The notes beneath the pieces are model-generated. The model had not been told where the DNA came from. It saw nothing but the letters and a program-made list of their open reading frames with translations, and did no database searches. Shown here piece by piece: positions 18,601 to 26,735 of a DNA stretch of 64,000 nucleotides. The stretch's first letter is position 1, and every line of letters starts with the position of its first letter. The DNA is from Peristeroidobacter soli. Its GTDB lineage: Bacteria; Pseudomonadota; Gammaproteobacteria; Steroidobacterales; Steroidobacteraceae. Location of the stretch: assembly GCF_004138485.1 (NCBI RefSeq), contig NZ_RYEV01000005.1:854827-918826 (forward strand), given 5' to 3'. The position numbers and the translations under genes were made by a program.

Positions 18601-19595
18601 TGCGGCTGCATCGGGGCCAGCACACCCTCTTCGACGGCGGCGATGACCAGCGGATCGCTCATGCCCCAGGTCTCGTACACGGCGATGAAGGGGGCCACCA
18701 GACGCGACGGCGCGCCACTGGTTTCTTGCTTCCATTCTTCAATGTCGCCGTCCCGATAGTTCAATGTCTGTAACACCGGAATGCGCAGTTGCTCGAACTC
18801 GCGCATCCGCGCTCGGCCGTTGCCCATGTGCTGCATGTTGATGAGCACGTCGGCTCGCGCCGGCTGCAACATCTTCTTCAAGGCATCGGGATCTTCGCTG
18901 TCGAACCAGAAGGGCACCGGCATTTGTCCGAGCGCTTCGCTCCGGCGGATGACCGCATCGATCACCTGCGTTTGCAGGGTCGCAAACGCCGATGCGTGAA
19001 TCGCGAGCCCAACGCGCGGGGCAGTTGTCTTCCAGCGCGGTTGTCCCCACGCAATGTAGTCGTCCAGCTTCGCGAACAGGCGTGGCGCATCGGGATGGTA
19101 GTAACCATTGACCGGCACGACCATCGGCGGCATCACCTTGGAAAGATCCTCCTTGTCATGCCACGCGCGAACGTAGGCGAAGAAGTTGCGCAGATTGGCC
19201 TCGCCACCATTGCGGTAATACTCGATGAGCGTTCGACCCTGGCGCTCGGGCAGTCCGGTATACGACTCGCGTCGGGTGGTGGCCTCGATTCGAGGAACAT
19301 CGACGCGCGCCAATGTGTCGCCGACACTTTCATCGATGCGCTGTCGAGCGCTCTGCAAAGGGGCCTCGATGATCAGCAAGTCCGCTGCCCCGAGCCATTG
19401 CTGGGCGGGTTCCGGAAAGGCGTTGCCGTAGGTCCATTCGACGCGCACGCCGGCCGTTGCGCCGATGTCGCGAAGCTTTTCCAACCGTCCCTGGAGTACA
19501 GATTCGTCGGCCAGCACGCGGACCATTGGCGCACTTGCGTGCGCCAATGTGCTCGCGATGCTGGCGAGTGCCAGCGCGAGAAGTCTCCACGACAT
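15693..19595 (-). CDS. Periplasmic membrane-anchored CobN/Mg-chelatase H-like protein (HmuS-like)
   Basis: This 1300-residue protein belongs to the CobN/BchH family, which otherwise inserts Co or Mg into tetrapyrroles. Conserved stretches include HFGTHGTQEWLPGKDRGLS, YIQDNIGEALQAKRRGRAV, LFGNQPGDYGVGLSD and TGDDPFQFLGGLSLAVRHL. Unlike cytoplasmic CobN it has a signal peptide (about 1-22, ending ASTLAHA) and a C-terminal membrane anchor (WRLWLALLALFLCFGSGGA), so the body should lie in the periplasm. No CobS/CobT or ChlI/ChlD ATPase gene is nearby. This layout is that of HmuS in Bacteroidota haem-uptake operons, proposed to remove metal from haem. Its start overlaps the receptor stop by one base (TGATG). 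Haem versus corrinoid as substrate cannot be decided from sequence. Confidence 0.82.
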   Translation of the reverse strand: MSWRLLALALASIASTLAHASAPMVRVLADESVLQGRLEKLRDIGATAGVRVEWTYGNAFPEPAQQWLGAADLLIIEAPLQSARQRIDESVGDTLARVDVPRIEATTRRESYTGLPERQGRTLIEYYRNGGEANLRNFFAYVRAWHDKEDLSKVMPPMVVPVNGYYHPDAPRLFAKLDDYIAWGQPRWKTTAPRVGLAIHASAFATLQTQVIDAVIRRSEALGQMPVPFWFDSEDPDALKKMLQPARADVLINMQHMGNGRARMREFEQLRIPVLQTLNYRDGDIEEWKQETSGAPSRLVAPFIAVYETWGMSDPLVIAAVEEGVLAPMQPQVDAVLRKASALANLRHTPPAEKRLALMFWNYPQGEKNFSASNLNVPRSLESLTRALHDAGYQVPPATEQQIIDTGQRLLSVLYHHDRLDDLLRSGLAATLPVKKYNEWLATTSTAVRAQMRKRWGAPQAHWAVRQIDGAPQFVIPRWQLGHLLLMPQMPRGGTPGEGYHDAALPPDHLYMAAYLYLREQAPHALIHFGTHGTQEWLPGKDRGLSVDDYPLLAVGDVPVFYPYIQDNIGEALQAKRRGRAVIVSHQTPPFAPSGLYKELAEVHALLHEYIQLDPGAVRDRTAEHLRQLIIEHSLQKDMDWTEPAMRENFDGFLTAFHDHLHGLAQRSIPLGLHTLGSSPSPEHRLSTVVQQLGDEFANAVAADQAPAASTAVHPPGHMMAGAVTGKEFFTGDSSQLASTPPYKLLQRHLREQQPLSQLSPTLQPLVERAIKLDRHLAANHELTALLSGLAGAFVPPGPGGDPVRNPEVPNGRNLFGFEPDKLPTRSAFDAAKDALNALVDDYRAKHAGAAPTKLAFSLWSVEAMRHMGITESQVLHAMGLRPRWDEGGRVVALDIIPARELGRPRIDAVVQVTGAYRDQFENFMRLLAEATERLSRLDEPGNTVAKNTKAAALSLKQQGMDAAQAERMAAIRLFGNQPGDYGVGLSDAVLDSTAWENDAPLAEQYLSRLQYAYGSKDWGVSAGKVNVYAEQLKGVQAAVLSRSSNLYGVLTGDDPFQFLGGLSLAVRHLNGTSPELYISDQRRPQGRVVSAASFLSEEMRTRYLNPEWIKPMQAEGYAGTLEIVDTVNNLFGWQALDPATVRADQWQAMHDVYVMDKHQLDMKQWFEKNNVTAQAQVLERMVEAIRKGYWDASEQTRREIAERWQELADNGVTTGAAATREFAQQMAAGFGLQPGKTNDATAASASVPTVRGQVLKETTQQTTPEPLWRLWLALLALFLCFGSGGALQARQTSFLAKPV

Positions 19596-21526
19596 CAGAA
19601 ACTCCCCGTGAAGCCCGCCGAGTACGAGCGACCCACTTCGACGTAGTTGAAGCGGGTGGACAGCTCAGCCAGGAGCTCATCCGTGAGATTGTCGCCGGAC
19701 AAGTGCAGCTTGAACCGCGGGGTCAGTTGGTAGTTGAGATCCGCACCCCAGAGCGTGTAATCGGGCAGGCCATAGCGCACCTCGCTCGAATACATCGTTT
19801 GCTTGCCGTAGTAGTTGCCTCGAACCTGTGCATTGAGCTTGTCTGTGGCGAGCCATTTCAGCGTGAGGTTGGCGGCATGCTTGGGCTTCTCGGCCAGTGG
19901 CCGGTCGGCTGTCAGGTTCTTGGCGTTCAGGAACGTATAGTTCAGATCCAATGCCAGCTGCCGTGCCGGTGCGAAGGAGCTGGCGATCTCAACGCCCCGA
20001 ATGCGCGCCTCGGCGACGTTCTCATAGTTCAACACTCGCAGGGCGTTGCAGTCCGCCGCGCAGAAGCTTTGAATCAGATCCTTCACGTCGTTCTGAAACA
20101 GCGTCGCCTGCAACGACCACCGATCTGCTCGATAGTGCGTGCCGAGCTCGTAGCTGGTGTTGAACTCCGGCTTGAGGTCGGGATTGCCGTAGACCACGAA
20201 CGAGCTGGTCGTCACCGAATACTCCGGCGACAGCACTTTCAGATTCGGTGCCTTGAAGCCCCGACCGACGCCACCCTTGAAGATGAGATGGTCGGTCGCG
20301 TGATACACGGCATAGGCGCGGGGGCTGTTGTAACCGCCGAAGATGTCGTGGTCGTCGTAGCGCGTGCCCAGCACCAGCAGCCATCGCTGGACTTCGAGCT
20401 CGTCCTGCACGAACACCGCCCGATACCGTACGCTGTCGTAACCTTCGCGACTCATGGACGTGTCGAACAGTTCTTCCTCACGCCATTCGCCGCCGAGGCT
20501 GAGCCGGTTGGACTCGCCGAGATTCAGCGTCGTGCGCGCATCGTAGGTTCGGTCTTCGAGGCGCTGCGGACGCACTGGTGTGCCGCTCGATCGACGATTG
20601 GTTTTTTCGAGCCTGGTGCCATAGGCGCGGACGCTCGTTTCGCCCCAGTGCCAGCGTCCCGTGTGACTCAAAGCATACTGTTCACGATCGATCAGATCCG
20701 TCGAGACGTAATAGGTGCGGCCGGTGAGGGCATTGCGTTCGCGATCCTCGCTGCCTCGTCCGTAGTTCAGGCTGATCCGCTGCGCGTCGTCCGGCGTCCA
20801 GTTGAAGGCCAGATTGCCGTTGGTGACTTCGCGGCCTTCCATTTCCGACAGGCGCGGGTCGGTGGGACTGACGGTGGGCTCGCGGTCGCGAAATTCACCG
20901 TAGGCGGTGACGCCCAGTTTGTCTTGAACGAGCGGGCCGGAGACATACAGGCCGGTCTGCAAGACATCGCCGCCACGCCCGTCCTCACGCCATTCGCCGC
21001 GACTGGTCAGGCTGGCGCGCCATTCATCGGTGGCCGGTCGCGTGATGATGTTGATCACGCCGCCGAGTGCGTCCGATCCATACAACGACGACATCGGCCC
21101 TCGCACCACTTCGATGCGTTCGATGCCTTCCGTCGGCAGCCAGCCCACGTCGGCTTCTGAATGGCCGATCACGCTGGCGGTCTGGCTGACGCGGCGACCA
21201 TCGATCATGGTCAGCGTGTACTCGTTGGACATCCCGCGAATGCTGATGCCGCGGCGAGCCAGTCCCACGCCGCCCACGTGCACACCGGCTGCACCCACCA
21301 GTGCATCGGCCAGATCCTGCACGGGGCGGTTGTTCAACTCCTCGCGACCGATGACGGTGATCGAGGCGGGCGCGTCCTCGACCTTCTGCTCGATGAACGA
21401 AGCGGTCACCACGACCTGCGGAATGTCTTCCGGCGTCTGTGCACCAGCGTTCTGAGCGGCAATCGAACCAAGCAATACAGATAAAGCAAGCAGCCGCGGC
21501 CGGCGGCTGACAGATGCTTGACTCAC
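19595..21526 (-). CDS. TonB-dependent outer-membrane receptor (BtuB/HmuR-like)
   Basis: A 643-residue receptor with a signal peptide (cleavage near QNAGAQ), a TonB box-like PQVVVTAS, a plug domain (ASITVIGREELNNRPVQDLADAL ... IERIEVVRGPMSSLYGSDALGGVINIIT) and a 22-strand barrel ending in SAGFTGSF with a terminal Phe. The plug and modest size resemble the BtuB/CirA/haem receptor group. It is translationally coupled to the CobN-like gene. I see no cobalamin riboswitch in its 128-base leader, which argues mildly against a vitamin B12 receptor. Confidence 0.88.
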   Translation of the reverse strand: MSQASVSRRPRLLALSVLLGSIAAQNAGAQTPEDIPQVVVTASFIEQKVEDAPASITVIGREELNNRPVQDLADALVGAAGVHVGGVGLARRGISIRGMSNEYTLTMIDGRRVSQTASVIGHSEADVGWLPTEGIERIEVVRGPMSSLYGSDALGGVINIITRPATDEWRASLTSRGEWREDGRGGDVLQTGLYVSGPLVQDKLGVTAYGEFRDREPTVSPTDPRLSEMEGREVTNGNLAFNWTPDDAQRISLNYGRGSEDRERNALTGRTYYVSTDLIDREQYALSHTGRWHWGETSVRAYGTRLEKTNRRSSGTPVRPQRLEDRTYDARTTLNLGESNRLSLGGEWREEELFDTSMSREGYDSVRYRAVFVQDELEVQRWLLVLGTRYDDHDIFGGYNSPRAYAVYHATDHLIFKGGVGRGFKAPNLKVLSPEYSVTTSSFVVYGNPDLKPEFNTSYELGTHYRADRWSLQATLFQNDVKDLIQSFCAADCNALRVLNYENVAEARIRGVEIASSFAPARQLALDLNYTFLNAKNLTADRPLAEKPKHAANLTLKWLATDKLNAQVRGNYYGKQTMYSSEVRYGLPDYTLWGADLNYQLTPRFKLHLSGDNLTDELLAELSTRFNYVEVGRSYSAGFTGSF

Positions 21527-21654
21527 AAAATTCTCCCCAATAGCACGCCACGGGCGTGCGCAGCGGGTATTGCAGGTGACTGAATGTCACGCGCAGCCGC
21601 GGTCGGTCGCGCAGCTCAGCGCTGCACGAAGGTCATTTGAAAAACGACAGGGGA

Positions 21655-21978
21655 TCAGACGAGAGGCGGGCCGCGACTGTAATAGCGTGCGGTTGCCGGC
21701 GCGGAGACGCTCGGAAGGATTTCAACCGGCGGCAGGAAGGCATGCCGCTGAGGAGCGGCGACGAATGCCACGACGACGGGCGCGGCACCGGAGCTGGGAA
21801 CGGAGACGCAGAACGCGCAGAGCGCATGCGTGTTGTGGTGAGCGTCCTTGCCGTCGGCGTCGCCGAGATGGAAGTGCGACGCGACCGCCAGCATCCACAG
21901 GCACAGCGCGCCCGCCAGCACCAGGCTGAAGCGGCGCTGTAACCGGCGCAGAGCGGGTAGAGCGTGCGGGCGACTCAT
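21655..21978 (-). CDS. Small His-rich DUF2946-like protein
   Basis: About 107 residues from ATG 21978; GTG 22014 would add 12 more. One membrane or signal segment (FSLVLAGALCLWMLAVASHFHLG) is followed by a His/Cys stretch (DAHHNTHALCAFCVS) and a Pro-rich tail. This pattern matches the DUF2946 family, often found beside metal-related TonB receptors. It points the same way as the TonB-receptor/CobN-like operon 128 bases downstream and may be its first gene. A role in metal or haem binding is inference from the His and Cys residues. Confidence 0.6.
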   Translation of the reverse strand: MSRPHALPALRRLQRRFSLVLAGALCLWMLAVASHFHLGDADGKDAHHNTHALCAFCVSVPSSGAAPVVVAFVAAPQRHAFLPPVEILPSVSAPATARYYSRGPPLV

Positions 21979-22184
21979 GACACAACGCAAACCAGGAGTG
22001 CGAATCGATCGCACGATATCACATGAGGCGATGTTTGGAAGAGGCTCCGGCGACGTTCCCTGTGCCCGGCGGGCGACGCCGTCATGAGGGTGGAGGGTTC
22101 CAATCGCACTCGACCCGACACGTTCGAAGGGCGCCTTTGGGGCCGGACGCGCAAATTCCGACCCGAGGTTTTTGCTGCCCGTAA

Positions 22185-22204
22185 TTGCCTTTCTTGAAAT
22201 CGAC
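22185..22204 (+). promoter_or_regulatory. Shared 20-bp box, copy 1 (upstream of FAD oxidoreductase operon)
   Basis: TTGC-N7-TTGAAATCGAC, ending 56 bases before ATG 22261. The 11-base core is identical to three other copies at 29239-29258, 41416-41435 and 41337-41356 (minus strand). The upstream half is less well conserved here than in the other copies. It may be a promoter element or an operator. Confidence 0.6.
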
Positions 22205-22260
22205 AGCGTCGAGGTCGTTGCTCATCATTCCACCACGTCCTGGGGGCGGTGGTGGAGAGC

Positions 22261-23388
22261 ATGCAAGCGGATATCACGATCATCGGTGGAGGAATGGCGG
22301 GGGCGGCCGCGGCGTACTTTCTGTCGCGCGGTGCCGCTGTGGTTCTGCTCGAACGGGAGGAGGCTGCCGGGCTGCATAGCTCCGGGCGCTCGTCGGAACA
22401 GTTCACGGTCGGTATCAGTGCCGACACGATGCGCCGTCTGGCGCAGGCGAGCCGGCCATTCCTGGAGAATCCTCCGGGGGGTTTTGCGCCGCTGCCGCTG
22501 TTGGCCTCGCGCGGTTGTCTCACGGTGGGCCGGGCCGATCAGCAGGCTTCGTTGCAGCGCTTGTATGGCAGGTTGACCGGAGTGGGCGCCGAGGCGCGCT
22601 ACGTCGACCGCAACGAAGCACTTCAATTGTTTCCGGCGCTGCGCGCGGAAAAGTTCGATAGCGGTGTGCTCGAGCCCGGTGCGATGGACATCGACGTCAA
22701 CACGCTGTTGCAGGCCTACTTGCGCGGCGCCAGGGCGAACGGCGCAAAGATACTCACGAATGCCGGCGCCAACGCCATCGAGCGCAAGTCTGGCAAATGG
22801 ATCGTGACGACTCCGGTGGGTGAAGTCGTATCTTCCATGGTTCTCAATGCAGCCGGCGCATGGGTCGACGACATCACCCGGCTCGCGGGTCTCGCGCCGA
22901 TCGGCCTGACGCCGCATCGACGCACCGCTTTCACGTTCCTGCCGACCGGCATCGATGCGTCACGCTGGCCGCACGTCAGCAACGTCGACTATCGCTGGTA
23001 TGTGAGTCCTCGCGGCGACAGCCTGGTCGGCAGTCTGGCCGACGCGGTGCCCGTGCCGCCGGGCGACGTCTATCCGGACGATATGGACGTTGCCCAGGGC
23101 ATCGAGAACATCGAGCAGGACACGACGTTCAAGATCGATCGACCGCTCAGCAAGTGGGCCGGCCTGCGCAACTTCGTCGCCGACAAAAATCCTGTGTGCG
23201 GGACGCGCGTGGAGGCCGAGGGCTTCTTCTGGCTGGCCGGTCAGGGCGGCTGTGGAATTCTCACTTCACCGGCGCTGGGCCAGGCAGTGGCTGCATTGAT
23301 GTCTGGCCGCGAACTGCCGGAAGAACAACGCACGCTGGGCCTCACGGCAGAGGCTCTTTCACCGAGTCGTAAAGAGTTGCAGTCATGA
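22261..23388 (+). CDS. FAD-dependent amine/amino acid oxidoreductase (DAO family)
   Basis: A 375-residue flavoenzyme with an N-terminal dinucleotide-binding motif ADITIIGGGMAGAAAAYFLSRG and the DAO-family end WLAGQGGCGILTSPALGQ. Family members oxidise D-amino acids, glycine, sarcosine or related amines to imines. ATG 22261 was chosen because GGAG stands just upstream; GTG 22249 is also in frame. The stop overlaps the RidA gene by four bases, which suits an enzyme whose imine product is cleared by RidA. The exact substrate is unknown. Confidence 0.87.
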   Translation: MQADITIIGGGMAGAAAAYFLSRGAAVVLLEREEAAGLHSSGRSSEQFTVGISADTMRRLAQASRPFLENPPGGFAPLPLLASRGCLTVGRADQQASLQRLYGRLTGVGAEARYVDRNEALQLFPALRAEKFDSGVLEPGAMDIDVNTLLQAYLRGARANGAKILTNAGANAIERKSGKWIVTTPVGEVVSSMVLNAAGAWVDDITRLAGLAPIGLTPHRRTAFTFLPTGIDASRWPHVSNVDYRWYVSPRGDSLVGSLADAVPVPPGDVYPDDMDVAQGIENIEQDTTFKIDRPLSKWAGLRNFVADKNPVCGTRVEAEGFFWLAGQGGCGILTSPALGQAVAALMSGRELPEEQRTLGLTAEALSPSRKELQS

Positions 23389-23774
23389 CCCGTCGTCACA
23401 TCTCCTCCGGCAGCGAGTTCGAGCGTACTTACAGTTACAGCCGCGCAATCGTGCTCGGCAATCATGTCTTGGTCTCCGGCACGACCGGTTACAACTACGC
23501 CACCAGTACCCTCGCGGAGGGTGCGCACGATCAGACTGTGCAGCTGTTTCGCAACGTCGAGTCCGCGCTGGCACAAGCCGGTGCGACGCTGAAGGACGTG
23601 ATCCGGGTGCGCATGTATATCGCGCGGCCGGAGGACTACGAAACGATCATGCAGGTGTTCGCACGGACGTTTGCAGGGATCGATCCAACGTGCACGACGG
23701 TGCAGGCCGGGTTGTTCGATCCCGCGATCCGCATCGAGATGGACATGGATGCAGCGATCAATGCGGGCACTTAG
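23385..23774 (+). CDS. RidA family enamine/imine deaminase
   Basis: A 129-residue protein of the Rid (YjgF/YER057c/UK114) family. Visible family features are SGTTGYN near residue 30, the stretch VESALAQAGATLKDVIRVRMYIA, and TCTTVQAGLFDPAIRIEMDMDAAI at the end. Rid proteins hydrolyse reactive enamines and imines made by amino acid-oxidising enzymes. It lies between two FAD oxidoreductase genes, overlapping the first by 4 and the second by 14 bases. Confidence 0.9.
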   Translation: MTRRHISSGSEFERTYSYSRAIVLGNHVLVSGTTGYNYATSTLAEGAHDQTVQLFRNVESALAQAGATLKDVIRVRMYIARPEDYETIMQVFARTFAGIDPTCTTVQAGLFDPAIRIEMDMDAAINAGT

Positions 23775-25116
23775 TCTCTATCCTCACATTCCCGATGATG
23801 TGCTGGCGCGCATCGGCCCCCGGCCCAGCGTGTTCCCAAAGTCGGCCGATGTGGTGATCGTTGGCGGCGGCATCATGGGCTCGGCTGCGGCGTATTACCT
23901 TGCCAAGGCCGGCGTCGACGTGGTCCTGGTCGAGAAGGACAAAGTCGCGGCTCAGCAATCGGGGCGCAATTGGGGCTTCGTGCGCACCCAATATCGCGAT
24001 CCGGCCGAGCTGCCGCTGGCGGTCGAGGCGCTCTCGCTGTGGCCCACGCTCGAGCAGGAGCTCGGCTCGCAACTCGCCTGGCGGCGCACCGGTTGTATCT
24101 TTCTGGCGCAGAGCGAAGCCGAGCTCGAGCAGTTCGAACAATGGCTGAATCTGACATGCTATATCGCGACCGACGCCCGCATGCTCTCGGGGCGCGAAGT
24201 GGCGGCGCTCATGCCGGCGTTGCGTGTCAAAGCGGCTGGCGCGCTGTACACGCGCTCGGACGGACAGGCCGAGCCGGGGTTGGCGACGACGGCTTTTGCA
24301 CGCGCGGCCGAGAGCCTGGGCGCACAGATCCTGGAAGACTGCGGCGCGCTGGCGATCGATGCATCGGCCGGTGCGATCACGGGCGTGCTGACCGAGCATG
24401 GCTTCATCCGCTCGAACATGGTGATCTGCGCGGCCGGCGCCCACTCGCATCGTCTGCTCGGCAAGCTCGATTTGTTTCTGCCGCAGCAAGTGGTACGGAG
24501 CACCGTCTCACTCACGTCGCCGGCGCCGATGATCAGCGAAGCTTGTTTCTGCGGCTACGGCCTCGGTTTGCGACAGCGGCCCGACGGCTCGTGCATCGTC
24601 GCGGCAGAGTCGCTCTCGGATGTCGATCTCACATTGGATTCGATGCGCTCGGCGCGTTATTTCATTCCCGAGTTGTTACGCAACTGGCGCACGTTCTCGT
24701 TTCGTTTCGGCCGTCCGTTCATCGACGATCTGCACCGTCGACTCACCTTGCCGAAAGAGCGGCTGGCGCTGGAGCCGCGCCGTCCGCTCATCGCGCCGAA
24801 TCGCAAGCGTGCCGCGAACAACGTCGGGTTGTTCCACGGTTTATTCGGTGGCGCGCACGACGTTGCCATCGTCAAGTCCTGGGCCGGGCAGATCGACGTG
24901 CTGCCCGATGCGTTGCCGGTCATCGATACGCCGGCGGCGGTGCGCGGCTTGATCGTGGCGACGGGATTTTCCGGTCACGGCTTCGGGCTCGGCCCGGCGG
25001 TCGGCAAGAACGTCGCGACGCTTGCCATGGGCGCGACCCCGAACGACGCGCTCAAGCCGCTGCGCCTGGAGCGATTCGCACTCGGCGAGTACGGGCGTTC
25101 TCATGCGCCGTTGTAG
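23761..25116 (+). CDS. FAD-dependent oxidoreductase, DadA-like
   Basis: A 451-residue DAO-family flavoenzyme. The FAD-binding motif VVIVGGGIMGSAAAYYLAKAGVDVVLVEKD begins near residue 31, and the C-terminal VATGFSGHGFGLGPAVGKNVA completes the FAD domain. It resembles D-amino acid dehydrogenase and related amine oxidases; a role in polyamine-type oxidation is also possible given the aldehyde dehydrogenase that follows. ATG 23761 lies inside ridA; ATG 23749 is an alternative. It differs clearly in length and sequence from the oxidoreductase at 22261, so the two are not a recent duplication. Confidence 0.87.
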   Translation: MRALSLYPHIPDDVLARIGPRPSVFPKSADVVIVGGGIMGSAAAYYLAKAGVDVVLVEKDKVAAQQSGRNWGFVRTQYRDPAELPLAVEALSLWPTLEQELGSQLAWRRTGCIFLAQSEAELEQFEQWLNLTCYIATDARMLSGREVAALMPALRVKAAGALYTRSDGQAEPGLATTAFARAAESLGAQILEDCGALAIDASAGAITGVLTEHGFIRSNMVICAAGAHSHRLLGKLDLFLPQQVVRSTVSLTSPAPMISEACFCGYGLGLRQRPDGSCIVAAESLSDVDLTLDSMRSARYFIPELLRNWRTFSFRFGRPFIDDLHRRLTLPKERLALEPRRPLIAPNRKRAANNVGLFHGLFGGAHDVAIVKSWAGQIDVLPDALPVIDTPAAVRGLIVATGFSGHGFGLGPAVGKNVATLAMGATPNDALKPLRLERFALGEYGRSHAPL

Positions 25117-25144
25117 CGGCGCGCATTCGAGACGGGAGGCTGCT

Positions 25145-26653
25145 ATGAACGAGCAAGATCGAAGCTACTACGCACGCGTGGCGCAAAGTGTGCGCTTGCC
25201 GGGGGCGATGGCCTTTATCGACGGCGCATACGTCGCACCGGCGTCGGGGGGCGTCATGGAGACGCGCAATCCGGCGACGGGGGAGGTCATCGGTACCGTC
25301 GCTGATTGTCAGGTCGCGGATGTGGATCGCGCGGTCGCCGCTGCCAGGCGAGCGTTCAACGACGGCGCGTGGTCGCGTTCGGCGCCCGAGGAACGCAAGC
25401 GTGTACTGCTGCGACTGGCACATCTGGTTCGCGCGCACAGCGAGCGACTCGCGGTGCTCGAAAGCCTCGACAGCGGCAAGCCCATTCGCGATTGTCTGCG
25501 CGAGATCGGGACCGAAGTGCCGGCGACGTTCGAATGGTATGCCGAGCTGATCGACAAGACGTTCGGCAAAGTGGCACCGACCGGCGCCGACGCCTGCGCG
25601 CTCATCATCAAAGAGCCGCTGGGCGTGGCCGGGCTGGTGCTGCCCTGGAATTTCCCGTTGCTGATGGCGGCCTGGAAGCTGGCGCCGGCGCTCGCTAGCG
25701 GTTGCTCGGCGGTGGTGAAGCCGGCGGAACAAACATCCTTGTCGACGCTGCGGCTCGCTGAGCTTGCGATGGAGGCGGGCTTGCCGCCGGGCGTACTGAA
25801 TGTGGTGCCGGGGATGGGTGAGAGCGCGGGCCGCGCGATCGGTTGCCACAATGACATCGACGTGGTGTCGTTCACCGGCTCGACCGAAGTCGGTCGTTAT
25901 TTCCTGCGCTATTCGAGCGACAGCAACCTGAAGCCGGTGGGCCTGGAAATGGGCGGCAAGAGCCCGTTCATCGTGCTGGCGGACGCCCCGGTCACCGAGG
26001 AGCTGATCGAAAACGCGATCACCTCGGCGTTCTGGAACGGCGGGCAGAATTGTTCGGCCAATATGCGCCAGCTCGTCGATGTCGCGGTTCGCGAGGAATT
26101 CCTGCAGCGGGTGGTCGAGCGCGCCGGGCGCATCGTGGTCGGCGATCCACTCGATCCGCGAACCCAGCTCGGCCCCATGATCACCCCGGAGCATCGCGAT
26201 CGAGTGCTCGGCTACGTGGCGCAAGGCAAGGCCGAAGGCGCGCAGCTGGCGCTCGATCTGGCTCATGCCCATGACGACCGCCCCGGCTGGTTCGTCGGGC
26301 CGACGGTGTTCTCCAGCATGAGTGCCGACATGAAGATCGCGCGGGAGGAAATCTTCGGACCGGTGCTGGGCGTGATCGGGGTGCGCGGGCTCGAGGAGGC
26401 GTTGGCGGTGGCCAACGACACCGAATATGGCCTGCACGCGACGGTCTACACGCGCGATTTGAACAATGCGCTGGTGGCTGCCCGGCGGCTGGCCTGTGGG
26501 ACGGTCGCCATCAACGGCTTCACCGAAGGCGACATCAAGACGCCCTTTGGCGGCTACAAACGATCCGGCTCGCTGGCGCGGGACAAGGGAACCGAGGCCA
26601 TGGATCAGTACCTGCAGGCGAAGACCGTCTGGATGACGGTGCGGCAGCCGTGA
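25145..26653 (+). CDS. NAD(P)-dependent aldehyde dehydrogenase
   Basis: A 502-residue enzyme of the ALDH superfamily that oxidises an aldehyde to a carboxylic acid. Catalytic Cys303 is in GGQNCSANMR and Glu268 in LEMGGKSP. The oxyanion Asn is in LPWNFPLLMAAWKLAPAL and the coenzyme loop in FTGSTEVGRY. It resembles the gamma-glutamyl-gamma-aminobutyraldehyde and betaine aldehyde dehydrogenase groups. ATG 25145 has a GGGAGG sequence upstream. As the last gene after two amine/amino acid oxidases, it would handle aldehydes from oxidative deamination. Confidence 0.92.
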   Translation: MNEQDRSYYARVAQSVRLPGAMAFIDGAYVAPASGGVMETRNPATGEVIGTVADCQVADVDRAVAAARRAFNDGAWSRSAPEERKRVLLRLAHLVRAHSERLAVLESLDSGKPIRDCLREIGTEVPATFEWYAELIDKTFGKVAPTGADACALIIKEPLGVAGLVLPWNFPLLMAAWKLAPALASGCSAVVKPAEQTSLSTLRLAELAMEAGLPPGVLNVVPGMGESAGRAIGCHNDIDVVSFTGSTEVGRYFLRYSSDSNLKPVGLEMGGKSPFIVLADAPVTEELIENAITSAFWNGGQNCSANMRQLVDVAVREEFLQRVVERAGRIVVGDPLDPRTQLGPMITPEHRDRVLGYVAQGKAEGAQLALDLAHAHDDRPGWFVGPTVFSSMSADMKIAREEIFGPVLGVIGVRGLEEALAVANDTEYGLHATVYTRDLNNALVAARRLACGTVAINGFTEGDIKTPFGGYKRSGSLARDKGTEAMDQYLQAKTVWMTVRQP

Positions 26654-26735
26654 GTGCGGTGCGCCCTTTGCGCACACAACGGGAGTATCCTTATGATCGG
26701 TTTATCCTCGGCCACCGCACAGAAGATCGCCCGCC

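Noticed and set aside
21635-21648. Fifth copy of the shared box (TTGAAAAACGAC)
   Set aside because: It differs by an insertion in the core, lacks the upstream TTGC part and points away from the flanking minus-strand genes.
21527-21654. Cobalamin riboswitch before the TonB receptor gene
   Set aside because: The minus-strand leader lacks a recognisable B12 box and the conserved GCCACTG, so I do not call one.
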